Origin: Clusia tigrina
Lineage: Eukaryota > Arthropoda > Insecta > Diptera > Clusiidae
Direction: 5' to 3'
Assembly (NCBI GenBank): GCA_920105625.2
Contig: OV050030.1
Location: 147,755,877 to 147,819,876 of the forward strand
Length of the DNA: 64,000 nt
The position numbers and the translations under genes are program-made. The first letter of the stretch is position 1; each line of letters starts with the position of its first letter. Below are positions 10,569-21,911 of the stretch, one piece after another. The notes beneath the pieces were generated by a model, which searched no databases, was not told where the DNA came from, and worked only from the letters and a program-made list of their open reading frames with translations.

Positions 10569-12192
10569 ATGGCGCGAATTCAAGCGCACTCGTTCCTCTT
10601 CAAACCTTATCGAGTCGAAAAAACCAATGCGATATTTCGCCGCAAAGCCAAAGTTGCTAAACTTATCTGCTTCCAAAAATTTACCAGCGAAATCAATGCC
10701 TCGTTTTCCCCAAGACAAATCTGGGCTGACATAAAAAGGCTGTCTGGTTTACCATCTTCTTTCCCTATTTCTTCCATTAACTCCTCTCGTGGCAATCTAC
10801 TGTATCAACAAGATATAGCCCTAGAATTCGCATCTAATTTCTCCAACGCTCGATTCCAGCTTCCTTCCTGAATTCTCCTTTAGTAAACTTTCTCTGCTCT
10901 CCTCCACCCGCTATCCGCCTTCGCACCTGTCTCCATCGGCCAAGTTGTTAGATGCAGGTTTATCTTTACCCGAACTCCATTCCGCACTCTCAGCAGTCAG
11001 AGGTAAAACACCTGGGATTGATAAAATATCTTACCCCATAATTAAACACCTCCCTCCCTTCCTCCTCTCCCGCCTTCTCAATCAATATAATAACATCTTC
11101 AGTACTGGTCACTACCCCATTCTTTGGAAGACAAGCGCTGTCATTCCGATTTTAAGACCTGGTAAACCTCCGTGCGAAGTTAGCAGCTACCATCCTATAT
11201 CTCTTCTGCCGTGTCTAGGTAAATTAATGGAGAAAACCATTGCTACCACGCTCTCCTGGTATGTCTACATGAGCAAACTTATTCACCATAACCAGGTTGC
11301 ATTCAATAAGGTACAGGGAACGATTGAAGCCTTCTTGCACCTGGATAACTTTGTTTCTGACGCACTGTCCTGCAAAAATCATGTATCATTGCTCTCATTA
11401 GACTTTTTAAAAGCGTTTGATCGGATTGGTATCCATGTGGTATTATCCATGTGGTATGTGGTATATACAACTTTGAAAAATCATTTCTCTCTAACCGTAA
11501 GATTAGTGTTATCATCTCCAATGTCTGCTCCCCTACTCTCCCCTTCGATACCGGCACTCCCCAAGGTTCCCCCCTTTCGGTTATCCTATTTATTATCGCA
11601 TTTGACGAAATCAGCATTAGCTTATCTCCCCAATGTCAGTCATCAAATCTATGCCGATGACATACTGTTATTCTCAAAATCTTCTAACTTAACTACGGTT
11701 ATGTCGTCCTTTGCTGAAATCCTGTCCGTCTTATCTACATGGTCCCGTTCTTCAGGCTCTTCAATTTCATCTTCTAAATCCAAATTACTACATATTTGTA
11801 AGAAACGACATTGTAATATCCCTATGCTTACCTTTAATAATGTAAATATCACATGTACAAATAGTCTTAAGTTCCTCGGCATTATATTATGCTTTAAATA
11901 TTCATTTAAACTACATTGTCAGTATGTTGGAGACAGACTATTTGCTAACTTAAACATTATAAAATATCTATCTAGTAAGCTCTCGCTCATTGGCACGGCT
12001 CTACTGGTGAATGTCACCAGGGCTCTCATCTTATCGATCTCTAACTATGAATTAGATATATATGGACACCACGCGAAAAATAATTATAAGATGCTGGCTG
12101 CATCTTACCATACTGCCGTTCGTCGATCTCTGCGTGCATTTCCTACGTCACCCATAAAAACATTCCTGCCGAATCTGGACTTCCTTCCTTAA
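10569..12192 (+). pseudogene. I-type LINE reverse transcriptase
   Basis: A 415-residue open frame (10945-12192) has KTPGIDKISYPIIKHL, IPILRPGKPP, YHPISLLPCLGK, the first catalytic aspartate in LLSLDFLKAFDRIG, and the catalytic pair in IYADDILLFSKS, then LKFLGIIL. Upstream, 10569-10871 holds the linker between endonuclease and RT. RT motif 4 (GTPQGSPLSVILF) is missing from this frame and found in the overlapping frame 11451-11660, so two opposite frameshifts flank it. The frame stays open by chance, giving a misleadingly long ORF. Confidence 0.85.
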
Positions 12193-12332
12193 ACAATAAC
12201 ATGGAAGATAGCATTCGTAAACTTTATCCGAAGCTCATCCTCAGCCCCAACTCCACTCTGCAAAAGGACTTTTACTCAGCAGCGTCACGAAAATGATCGC
12301 CAAAGATTTCATCCTCAATTTATAAATGCGCC

Positions 12333-12895
12333 TTGTTTGCCAAAGAAAATGAGTTACCGTTTAAAATATCTCTACCTTGGAGTAATCACTACCCCCCAAA
12401 GTCAGTGAAGAAAGCATCATTCATTAACGACCTAACTCATCTTCCAAAATCCAACACTCCAAGCCCTGTATATAAAGACCGATTCTCGGAAGTAGCAGCT
12501 ATCTTCAAATCGACCGGTTGGCAATTTATCTTCACTGATGGATATAAAGCAACCAACGCAGCCTTCGCTCTAGTGACAGAAAAAGATAAGCCAATATCGT
12601 ATGGTCTGCTATTTCTTTTTGTTCAGTTTTCACAGCGGAAGCTACTGCAATTCTGCACGCCGTTCAGTACTTCAAACAAAACAAAGGAAAGTACGTCATT
12701 TGTACAGACAGCTTGTCCAGCTTCCAAGCACTAAAAAACTGCAGTAATTCTAACTTCTTGATTGGTGGCATAAGAGAAATTCTGGCGGCTTTTCCAAACA
12801 AACTTAAAATCATGTGGGTGCGTGGCCATTCAGGCATTATTGGCAACATTATTGACATTTTGATGTTAAGACATGAACATTGCCTTGAATTATAG
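12333..12895 (+). pseudogene. I-type LINE RNase H domain, 3'-truncated
   Basis: RNase H removes the RNA strand during element replication. FIFTDGYKATNAAF carries the first catalytic aspartate. Frame changes lead through the AEATAIL segment (catalytic glutamate) and CTDSLSSFQAL (second aspartate), and then IMWVRGHSGIIGN precedes the expected last aspartate. Sequence similarity ends at about 12855 before that residue, so the domain is both frameshifted and truncated. Confidence 0.75.
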
Positions 12896-12912
12896 CTAGT
12901 CGAGACTCTATT

Positions 12913-13425
12913 TAACCCCACGTCCCCACGGGCAATTTTTGAATTTTTGAATTGTCAAATTTCTTTGCAAAGGTTGGCAATATTATAATGATGGGCATTG
13001 CCATGTTATGTAATCGTCATTTTGAAAATGTAGTCACACAATCCAGTTCGCTGTGCACGCGCTTCTGATTCATTAAAAAAATTGCTTGATTTATATGATA
13101 AAGAGGAAAAAATAAGGAAGCCGTCATTCTGGGTGAATCCCTTTACAAAGAAGGGAAATGCACAGTCTCCATCCATTTGAGCGTTTGTATTTAATTAAGA
13201 CGCGGGAAAACTAAAATGTTCGAAGATGCGTCACGAAAAAATTAAAAACGGCTCTCAAACAAACAAAATGACAACTGATTGCAACACAGCATGTTGGCAA
13301 TTTATGGCACAAAATATTGCAAACCATAAATTGCCAGCTTGAAGCAATTTACAGTCTCCATTGGCAATTTGCTTGAAAATGCCAATTGCATGCCTTCAAT
13401 AATTGCCCGTGGAGACGTAGGGTTA
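12913..13425. mobile_element. MITE-like element with 31-bp terminal inverted repeats
   Basis: Left end 12913-12943 and right end 13395-13425 are inverted copies matching at 28 of 31 bases by eye; the shared core is CCACGGGCAATT. Between them is 450 bp of AT-rich DNA without coding capacity, rich in GGCAAT/ATTGCC words and holding a perfect 13-bp hairpin at 13295-13336. No clear target-site duplication is visible, so the superfamily cannot be assigned. Confidence 0.65.
13295..13336. repeat. Perfect 13-bp hairpin inside the MITE
   Basis: TGGCAATTTATGG at 13295-13307 pairs with CCATAAATTGCCA at 13324-13336 across a 16-nt loop. It repeats the GGCAAT word found throughout the element. Confidence 0.8.
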
Positions 13426-13683
13426 GTTAAAAATGTTTATATTATTGATTATTTTTGTAACGAATTTATTGACAAGACAAGTTACAACAGTAGTTGCAAT
13501 TGCGTATGTGGTTATGCCACCGTAATAATTTTTCAGAAGAAGAAGAAGAATTATTGAAACATTTTTTGGCAGATCTTATAGCTATTTCGGACACGCCACT
13601 TGTCCTCATCAGAGATCTTTCAATGAAAGGCAATTTTTCCAAAAGCATTTTTTATTATGTCTCAGAAATCAATAGCACACCAA

Positions 13684-13759
13684 TTATGAACCCTCCCAGG
13701 AATCGAACCTGGGTCTACAGCTGTTGTAATCTATCCATCCAGACAACTACGCTAACTGC
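13684..13759 (-). other. tRNA-like sequence with pol III A and B boxes (SINE head candidate)
   Basis: On the minus strand, TAGCGTAGTTG (13745-13755) matches the A box and GGTTCGATTCC (13699-13709) is an exact B box. The B box lies in a T-arm-like hairpin with stem CCCAGG/CCTGGG. The acceptor ends do not pair and no anticodon arm forms, so this is not a tRNA gene. It may be the promoter of a tRNA-derived SINE reading leftward or an old tRNA pseudogene. No SINE tail could be defined in the flanking 13426-13680, where I see nothing else. Confidence 0.5.
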
Positions 13760-13796
13760 AGGTGGTGAACTGACTGATGGATATGATATATATATG

Positions 13797-14324
<528 letters not shown>

Positions 14325-14329
14325 ATATA

Positions 14330-15536
<1,207 letters not shown>

Positions 15537-15538
<2 letters not shown>

Positions 15539-15810
15539 GGTTACGCTCGGGTGTAGCGTATCCAATAAAAAGAGAAAGAAATAAAATTGAATGCTTATTT
15601 TAATTTAATATATTTAAAATATACTATGATGTCAAGCTTTCACACAAAAGTTCAGTATCAGGAATAGATACAGATGAGAGCGTGTGCACGGCTCCAGCGC
15701 TGCGAACGGAAAGAAAAATGGAAAGCCGGAAACACGAAGTGTGTTGCTCAGCAACCAACACAGGCTAGTTCCGGCCCTCCCATAAACACGCTGTGCGACA
15801 GCGACAGCGA
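15537..15810 (-). repeat. 3' LTR of the minus gypsy copy
   Basis: Minus-strand sequence shares AACACACTTCGTGTTTCCGG, the GCAGCGC(T/C)GGAGCCGTGCACACG stretch and the end GGATACGCTAC...GAGCGTAACCCA with the LTR at 18340-18606. The middle (15620-15670) differs from the plus-copy LTR, so the two LTRs are not recent identical twins. The 5' edge is uncertain. Confidence 0.6.
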
Positions 15811-15845
15811 AGAACGCTCGTGCGACGGTCACAGCTCGAATGTCC

Positions 15846-16153
15846 GGGAGTGGGACAGCCACCGGCCATCGGGAAAGGCGGTCGATGATGGTCAGGCAGT
15901 GCGACAGTCCTCTCACCAGCGGTAGCTTGATCAGGTCAACATGAACGTGGCAGAACCTGTCATCTGTCTCCCCGAAGCTTTGCAACTCGGCGCGGTTGTG
16001 GCGATGGACCTTCGCGCGTTGGCATGGTTGGCATTCACGGGCACAGCGGAGCGCGACCTTGCGCATGCTTGGCCAGAAGTATTTGGCCAACAGATGTTTC
16101 GTCGTTGCTCGACCACTCGGGTGGGATGATCCGTGTACGATGCCAGTCAGAGG
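15846..16153 (-). pseudogene. Gypsy integrase fragment (minus copy)
   Basis: Integrase HHCC zinc domain (GIVHGSSHPSGRATTKHLL, then CQPCQRAK) followed by the start of the catalytic core with HVDLIKLP (first aspartate) and TIIDRLSRWPVAVPL. Beyond the mirrored region the reading continues briefly (IRAVTVARAFFA) and then enters LTR sequence. Two of three catalytic acidic residues are lost. Confidence 0.75.
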
Positions 16154-16910
16154 TTTGTTCCAGGCTGATAGTGGCTTCGTCGAGGATGGAAGGCATCGAG
16201 ACGGTACAGGTTCGCGAAAGTGCGTCTGCCACAACGTTTTCTCCCCCGGGAACGTACACAAATCGTGTGTTGAACTGGAGGATGTAGTCCAGGTGTCGGC
16301 TCTGCCGCGGCGTTGCCTTGTCCGAGCGTTGTTGTGCGGCGTAGGCGAGCGGCTTGTGGTCCCTGTGGATTGTGAAGGCGTGTGCCTCCAGGATCCTCCT
16401 GAAGTGCCTGACTGCGGCATACACCGCGAGCAACTCCCTTTAGTAGGCGCTGTAGCGAGTTTCTGGGGGACTGAGCTTCCTAGAGAAGAACCCCAGAGGC
16501 TTCCAGGTCCCATCGGGTTGCTCTTGCTTAAGTGCCGCTCCTATGGCGATGCTCGATGCATCGGTGTAGAGAGCGATTGGCGCGGTAGGCGAGAGGAAGG
16601 CTGAATCTGCAGCTGCTGCGATACTCGCCTTGCACTGCTGGAATGCCTGCTCCGTTTGCGTCGTCCAGCTAATCGCCGCCTTCTTCTTCGTTAGGTTCCT
16701 CAGAAGCTCGTTGAGCGGGGCCTGTAGTTCCGCGGCGTGCGGTATACACCTGCGGTAGTAATTAACCATACCCAGGAAACGTCTCAGCTGGGTAGAGTCT
16801 GTCGGACTTGGAAAGGCGTCGATGGCCTCTATCTTTGGGCGCGGGGCCTGAACCCCTCTTTCGAGACTCGATACCCAGCGAATGTAACTTCCTGGGCACC
16901 GAGTTGGCAT
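16035..16910 (-). pseudogene. Gypsy RNase H and RT thumb (minus copy)
   Basis: From the right: IEAIDAFPSPTDSTQLRRFL and NYYRRCIP (RT connection), IALYTDASSIAIGAAL (RNase H first aspartate), an in-frame TAA after RYSAY at 16440-16442, then LLAVYAAVRHFRRIL, IHRDHKPLAYA and VADALSR. Integrase follows in a shifted frame. Confidence 0.85.
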
Positions 16911-17815
16911 TTGTCCAAGTTGATGCGTAGGTTCGCCGCTCTCAGCGTCTCCAACAATTGGCTCAAATGATGCAGGTGCTCGTCATGCGTCTCGGATGCG
17001 ATGAGCAGGTCGTCTACGTAGCCCTTCACGAAGGGGAGTTTCCTCAGTAGGTGATTAATTACCCGCTGAAGCGTTTGCGCGGAGTTACGCAGGCCTAATG
17101 GCATACTCACGAACTCGAAGAGGCCGAAAGGTGTTGTGACTGCCGTTTTCGGGATGTCAGCTTTGGCAACCGGGATTTGGTAGAAGGCTTTCTGCAGATC
17201 GATTACAGAGAATACTTTTCCCCGGCTCTCCTGGATCAGGTCCTTGATGATCGGTAGAGGATATCGGTCTAGCAAGGTACACGCGTTGAGGCGGCGGTAG
17301 TCGCCAGTGGCTCGCCAGCTTCCATTCGGCTTTGGTACCATGTGTAGCGGACTGGCCCATGGGCTCGATGATGGGCGTACCACCCCCTTGTCGAGAAGGT
17401 TGGCGAACTCTCCTTTGGCAGCAGCGAGTCGTTCACCGACGAGTCTACGGGGGCGCTCGAAAACGGGAGGGCCCTCCGTGACGATGAAGTGTTGTACCGG
17501 CAAGTCTGTTACAGTGGCCATGACCCCTGCTGGTGAAGCGAGTTGCAGGAAGCGCTGGACGAGCTCTCTATACCGGTCGCCGTGTGGTCCCACAGGTGCA
17601 TCAATGCGAGCCACTGTGGAGATGCCGTAGATTCGAGCCGGATCCATGCGGCCCGTTGCCGCGATGTTGGTAAGGGGGTCTACGATGCATCGTCCCCTCA
17701 AGTCTACCAGGAGCCCATAGTATGCCAGGAAGTCCTCCCCGAGAATGGCAGTTTGCACATCGGCCACAGTGAACGCCCAAGTAAAATCCCGACGCAGGGC
17801 GAGGTTCAGCTTCAA
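16829..17815 (-). pseudogene. Gypsy reverse transcriptase (minus copy)
   Basis: 328-residue frame. It has VVRPSSSPWASPLHMVPK, WRATGDYRRLNACT, FSVIDLQKAFYQIP (catalytic aspartate), FEFVSMPLGLRNS, and VKGYVDDLLIAS (catalytic YVDD). All RT motifs 1-7 are present. The frame ends in a shift at RPRAQR, after which the connection domain continues in another frame. Identical to the plus copy at 19942-20928. Confidence 0.88.
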
Positions 17816-17827
17816 CGTGAGCTGCCC

Positions 17828-18328
17828 CTATGTGGCTATCGGCGACGAGTTGGCGGCGTACAGCGTGAGGCTGTTTCGCTGTAGTTTGCGGGCGACCGTT
17901 CCCCTCGGCAGTAAGGAGACCACTGAACCCAAGTCCACGAGAAAGCGAGTGGATGTCGTTCGATCCATTACGTGTAGGCGTTTTTCGGTTGGTGGTCGGC
18001 CGGCGTCGTTCGCCCAAGTCGGCGTCGGCAGCGCTAGTTTCCCGACGGCGTCGAGGCGGCGGCCACGGCGGCGGCAAAGATACACGGTGGTCGGCACTGC
18101 TGTGCTGTCGCCCCGTACTTCAGGTGGTACCAACATTGGCCAGGCGCTGTAGAGCGATCTCGATGCCGGCTGGGGCTGCGGGTTTCAGAGCGACCCCTAT
18201 GAAGTGGGGGCGTTATTTTACGCAGCAGCTCTTGATTCTCCCGCGTTAGTGCCACGAGCTGTGCCACTGACTGGCGCAGTGCGGCAAGCTCTGCGTGCAC
18301 GGAGTTACCCGTTGAATCGTGCGACGAT
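17828..18328 (-). pseudogene. Gypsy gag C-terminus and protease (minus copy)
   Basis: Gag part: ELAALRQSVAQLVALTREN (a leucine-heptad, coiled-coil-like stretch) and the zinc motif CWYHLKYGATAQQCRPPC. Protease part in an overlapping frame: RFLVDLGSVVSLLP, where the catalytic triplet expected as DTG or DSG reads DLG. An in-frame stop follows SPIAT before RT. Same lesions as the plus copy. Confidence 0.75.
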
Positions 18329-18339
18329 ATGTTATATAC

Positions 18340-18606
18340 ATATATATATATATATATAACACACTTCGTGTTTCCGGCTTTTCCATTCGTTCTTTCCGTT
18401 CGCAGCGCCGGAGCCGTGCACACGTTCTCATTTTCTGTGCTGAAGCTAGTGTGGAGTGTTATAGAGCGTTTTGTGAAATTAAAATTTATGTTAAATACTG
18501 GACTTAACAAAATTTCTAGGAATTTGCAGAAACGAATTTTATATTATCATTTTAATTTTATTTCTTTCTTTTTTATTGGATACGCTACTCCCGAGCGTAA
18601 CCCAAA
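18340..18606 (+). repeat. 5' LTR of plus gypsy copy
   Basis: Begins in a short TA-rich tract (TGTTATATACATATATA near 18330) and ends CCCGAGCGTAACCCA at 18604, next to the primer binding site. It shares blocks with the LTR fragments at 13797-14006 and 15537-15810. The exact 5' edge is blurred by the TA tract. Confidence 0.6.
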
Positions 18607-18607
18607 T

Positions 18608-18625
18608 TGGTGACCCCGACGTGAT
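18608..18625 (+). promoter_or_regulatory. Gypsy primer binding site
   Basis: TGGTGACCCCGACGTGAT starts three bases after the LTR end. TGG complements a tRNA CCA tail, and the rest fits the tRNA-Trp-type site described for CsRn1-lineage elements. Confidence 0.7.
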
Positions 18626-18666
18626 CGTAACACACGCGCCCCATACAGGGGTATAAAACGCATACG

Positions 18667-19723
18667 ATGCTCCACTCGCCAACAGCCTCAGGACCGGCGC
18701 CGCCGGCACCACCGGAGCAGCCGCCGACTCGAGCAACGTACGCTCCACACCAGCAGCCACAACCACCGCACGTGCATGCGCAGGCACAGCTGGCCATGCC
18801 CACGCCATTGCTTATACCGACACACCACCTGCCGCCACACCGTGCAGGGAACCTGGGGGACACGCCTCCTTTTCGTCGCCGCCCGCGATCGAGGCAGTGA
18901 GCAGCTGTCGGCTCCCACCTTTCTGGAGGAGTAACCCCGATCTGTGGTTTTACCAGATCGAGGCCGCGTTCCAAATACACCATGTGCGCAACGACAACAG
19001 CCACTACAATCTAGTAGTTGCGGCGCTCGACCCGGAGACTATTTCCGAGGTCGCGGATGTACTTCGCACAGTGCGCCCGTGGGCAAGTATGAGGTGCTGA
19101 AGACGGCAATATTAAATCGCCTCACCGACTCGGCGGATCTACAGCTCCACAGACTACTCACCCAACTCGAGCTGGGGGACAGGAAGCCGTCCCAACTCCT
19201 GCGACAGATGCGCTCCCTAGCGGGTGACCGGGCCACGGATGACATCATCCGCGTGAAGTGGCTCGACCTGATGCCGCCGTCAACGCGACGGCTACTCAAA
19301 ATCCTGAAAGGCACCAGTCTGGAGGAGCTCGCAGAGGCAGCTGACGAGCTGGTTGACAACGGACCTACAGTGGCAGCTACGTCACCTCCACTCTCGTCTC
19401 CGAGACCCCGCTCTCCACTCGCGAACAGATCGTCGCACGATTCAACGGGTAACTCCGTGCACGCAGAGCTTGCCGCACTGCGCCAGTCAGTGGCACAGCT
19501 CGTGGCACTAACGCGGGAGAATCAAGAGCTGCTGCGTAAAATAACGCCCCCACTTCATAGGGGTCGCTCTGAAACCCGCAGCCCCAGCCGGCATCGAGAT
19601 CGCTCTACAGCGCCTGGCCAATGTTGGTACCACCTGAAGTACGGGGCGACAGCACAGCAGTGCCGACCACCGTGTATCTTTGCCGCCGCCGTGGCCGCCG
19701 CCTCGACGCCGTCGGGAAACTAG
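18667..19723 (+). pseudogene. Gypsy gag
   Basis: Starts MLHSPTASGPAPPAPPEQ, a Pro/Ala/His-rich N-terminus (18667-18897, then a TGA). The capsid-type domain follows: LPPFWRSNPDLWFYQIEAAF, YNLVVAALDP, then after a one-base shift near 19080 KYEVLKTAILNRLTDSADLQ and ELGDRKPSQLLRQMRSL. The C-terminus has the leucine-rich ELAALRQSVAQL and the zinc motif CWYHLKYGATAQQC. Gag would form virus-like particles; a stop and a shift prevent a full product. Confidence 0.8.
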
Positions 19724-19929
19724 CGCTGCCGACGCCGACTTGGGCGAACGACGCCGGCCGACCACCAACCGAAAAACGCCTACACGTAATGGATCGAACG
19801 ACATCCACTCGCTTTCTCGTGGACTTGGGTTCAGTGGTCTCCTTACTGCCGAGGGGAACGGTCGCCCGCAAACTACAGCGAAACAGCCTCACGCTGTACG
19901 CCGCCAACTCGTCGCCGATAGCCACATAG
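19621..19929 (+). pseudogene. Gypsy protease
   Basis: Aspartic protease domain overlapping the gag 3' end by about 100 bp in another frame, as in a frameshift gag-pol arrangement. The active-site block reads FLVDLGSVVSLLP, with Leu in place of Thr/Ser of the DTG/DSG triplet. The frame stops (TAG at 19927-19929) and RT continues in the same frame 12 bp later. Confidence 0.7.
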
Positions 19930-19941
19930 GGGCAGCTCACG

Positions 19942-20928
19942 TTGAAGCTGAACCTCGCCCTGCGTCGGGATTTTACTTGGGCGTTCACTGTGGCCGATGT
20001 GCAAACTGCCATTCTCGGGGAGGACTTCCTGGCATACTATGGGCTCCTGGTAGACTTGAGGGGACGATGCATCGTAGACCCCCTTACCAACATCGCGGCA
20101 ACGGGCCGCATGGATCCGGCTCGAATCTACGGCATCTCCACAGTGGCTCGCATTGATGCACCTGTGGGACCACACGGCGACCGGTATAGAGAGCTCGTCC
20201 AGCGCTTCCTGCAACTCGCTTCACCAGCAGGGGTCATGGCCACTGTAACAGACTTGCCGGTACAACACTTCATCGTCACGGAGGGCCCTCCCGTTTTCGA
20301 GCGCCCCCGTAGACTCGTCGGTGAACGACTCGCTGCTGCCAAAGGAGAGTTCGCCAACCTTCTCGACAAGGGGGTGGTACGCCCATCATCGAGCCCATGG
20401 GCCAGTCCGCTACACATGGTACCAAAGCCGAATGGAAGCTGGCGAGCCACTGGCGACTACCGCCGCCTCAACGCGTGTACCTTGCTAGACCGATATCCTC
20501 TACCGATCATCAAGGACCTGATCCAGGAGAGCCGGGGAAAAGTATTCTCTGTAATCGATCTGCAGAAAGCCTTCTACCAAATCCCGGTTGCCAAAGCTGA
20601 CATCCCGAAAACGGCAGTCACAACACCTTTCGGCCTCTTCGAGTTCGTGAGTATGCCATTAGGCCTGCGTAACTCCGCGCAAACGCTTCAGCGGGTAATT
20701 AATCACCTACTGAGGAAACTCCCCTTCGTGAAGGGCTACGTAGACGACCTGCTCATCGCATCCGAGACGCATGACGAGCACCTGCATCATTTGAGCCAAT
20801 TGTTGGAGACGCTGAGAGCGGCGAACCTACGCATCAACTTGGACAAATGCCAACTCGGTGCCCAGGAAGTTACATTCGCTGGGTATCGAGTCTCGAAAGA
20901 GGGGTTCAGGCCCCGCGCCCAAAGATAG
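19942..20928 (+). pseudogene. Gypsy reverse transcriptase (plus copy)
   Basis: Identical in translation to the minus copy: TVADVQTAILGEDFL (protease C-terminal block), SPWASPLHMVPKPNGSW, VIDLQKAFYQIP, MPLGLRNSAQTLQR, YVDDLLIAS. Ends by frameshift at RPRAQR. Confidence 0.88.
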
Positions 20929-21722
20929 AGGCCATCGACGCCTTTCCAAGTCCGACAGACTCTACCCAGCTGAGACGTTTCCTGGGTATGGTTAATTACT
21001 ACCGCAGGTGTATACCGCACGCCGCGGAACTACAGGCCCCGCTCAACGAGCTTCTGAGGAACCTAACGAAGAAGAAGGCGGCGATTAGCTGGACGACGCA
21101 AACGGAGCAGGCATTCCAGCAGTGCAAGGCGAGTATCGCAGCAGCTGCAGATTCAGCCTTCCTCTCGCCTACCGCGCCAATCGCTCTCTACACCGATGCA
21201 TCGAGCATCGCCATAGGAGCGGCACTTAAGCAAGAGCAACCCGATGGGACCTGGAAGCCTCTGGGGTTCTTCTCTAGGAAGCTCAGTCCCCCAGAAACTC
21301 GCTACAGCGCCTACTAAAGGGAGTTGCTCGCGGTGTATGCCGCAGTCAGGCACTTCAGGAGGATCCTGGAGGCACACGCCTTCACAATCCACAGGGACCA
21401 CAAGCCGCTCGCCTACGCCGCACAACAACGCTCGGACAAGGCAACGCCGCGGCAGAGCCGACACCTGGACTACATCCTCCAGTTCAACACACGATTTGTG
21501 TACGTTCCCGGGGGAGAAAACGTTGTGGCAGACGCACTTTCGCGAACCTGTACCGTCTCGATGCCTTCCATCCTCGACGAAGCCACTATCAGCCTGGAAC
21601 AAACCTCTGACTGGCATCGTACACGGATCATCCCACCCGAGTGGTCGAGCAACGACGAAACATCTGTTGGCCAAATACTTCTGGCCAAGCATGCGCAAGG
21701 TCGCGCTCCGCTGTGCCCGTGA
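20847..21722 (+). pseudogene. Gypsy RNase H (plus copy)
   Basis: LRRFLGMVNYYRRCIPHAAE, ALYTDASSIAIGAALKQE, TAA after RYSAY (21315-21317), then ELLAVYAAVRHFRR, HRDHKPLAYA, FVYVPGGENVVADALSR. The in-frame stop splits the domain between its first and second catalytic aspartates. Confidence 0.85.
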
Positions 21723-21911
21723 ATGCCAACCATGCCAACGCGCGAAGGTCCATCGCCACAACCGCGCCGAGTTGCAAAGCTTCGGGGAGACAGATGACAG
21801 GTTCTGCCACGTTCATGTTGACCTGATCAAGCTACCGCTGGTGAGAGGACTGTCGCACTGCCTGACCATCATCGACCGCCTTTCCCGATGGCCGGTGGCT
21901 GTCCCACTCCC
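21604..21911 (+). pseudogene. Gypsy integrase, cut by gap (plus copy)
   Basis: HHCC zinc domain (HGSSHPSGRATTKHLL...CQPCQRAKVH) and the first part of the DDE core (VHVDLIKLPL, LTIIDRLSRWP), ending at the run of N. It overlaps the RNase H frame in a different phase. Confidence 0.75.

Larger units (their letters stand above)
8540..12905 (+). mobile_element. I-type LINE (ORF1, endonuclease, RT, RNase H)
   Basis: Non-LTR retrotransposon with the domain order ORF1, AP-endonuclease, RT, RNase H. RNase H after RT is characteristic of the I superclade and absent from Jockey proper. All four domains are recognisable but carry frameshifts. It sits in the Helitron Rep region. The 3' end has no poly(A) and stops inside RNase H around 12860-12905, just before the MITE at 12913. 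This is the longest single LINE in the first 13 kb. Confidence 0.75.
15537..18328 (-). mobile_element. CsRn1/Kabuki-like gypsy, minus copy (gag C-terminus to 3' LTR)
   Basis: Ty3/gypsy element read leftward: gag C-terminus, protease, RT, RNase H, truncated integrase, then an LTR ending CCCGAGCGTAACCCA at 15537. The gag zinc motif CWYHLKYGATAQQC and the RT type point to the CsRn1/Kabuki lineage. Integrase stops after its first catalytic aspartate and runs straight into LTR-like sequence, a deletion of its core and C-terminus. The 5' half of gag and the 5' LTR are missing; at 18329 it abuts the LTR of the plus copy. Confidence 0.8.
15846..21911. repeat. Long inverted repeat: 2.48-kb arms, 1.1-kb spacer
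   Basis: 15846-18328 and 19429-21911 are reverse complements: every paired coordinate sums to 37757 (for example 16829-17815 with 19942-20928). Translated frames are identical throughout, including stops and frameshifts. The right arm ends exactly at the N gap, so it may be longer. The spacer 18329-19428 holds the plus copy's LTR, primer site and gag N-terminus. Confidence 0.95.
18340..21911 (+). mobile_element. CsRn1/Kabuki-like gypsy, plus copy
   Basis: 5' LTR, primer binding site, gag, protease, RT, RNase H and start of integrase in order, cut by the assembly gap. The PBS TGGTGACCCCGACGTGAT fits the tRNA-Trp-type primer reported for the CsRn1 clade (family knowledge). Lesions: a frameshift in gag near 19080, stop codon before RT, frameshift near 20915, TAA at 21315-21317, and a shift before integrase. 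Confidence 0.85.

Noticed and set aside
13684..13759. Functional tRNA gene
   Set aside because: A and B boxes are present, but acceptor and anticodon stems do not form.
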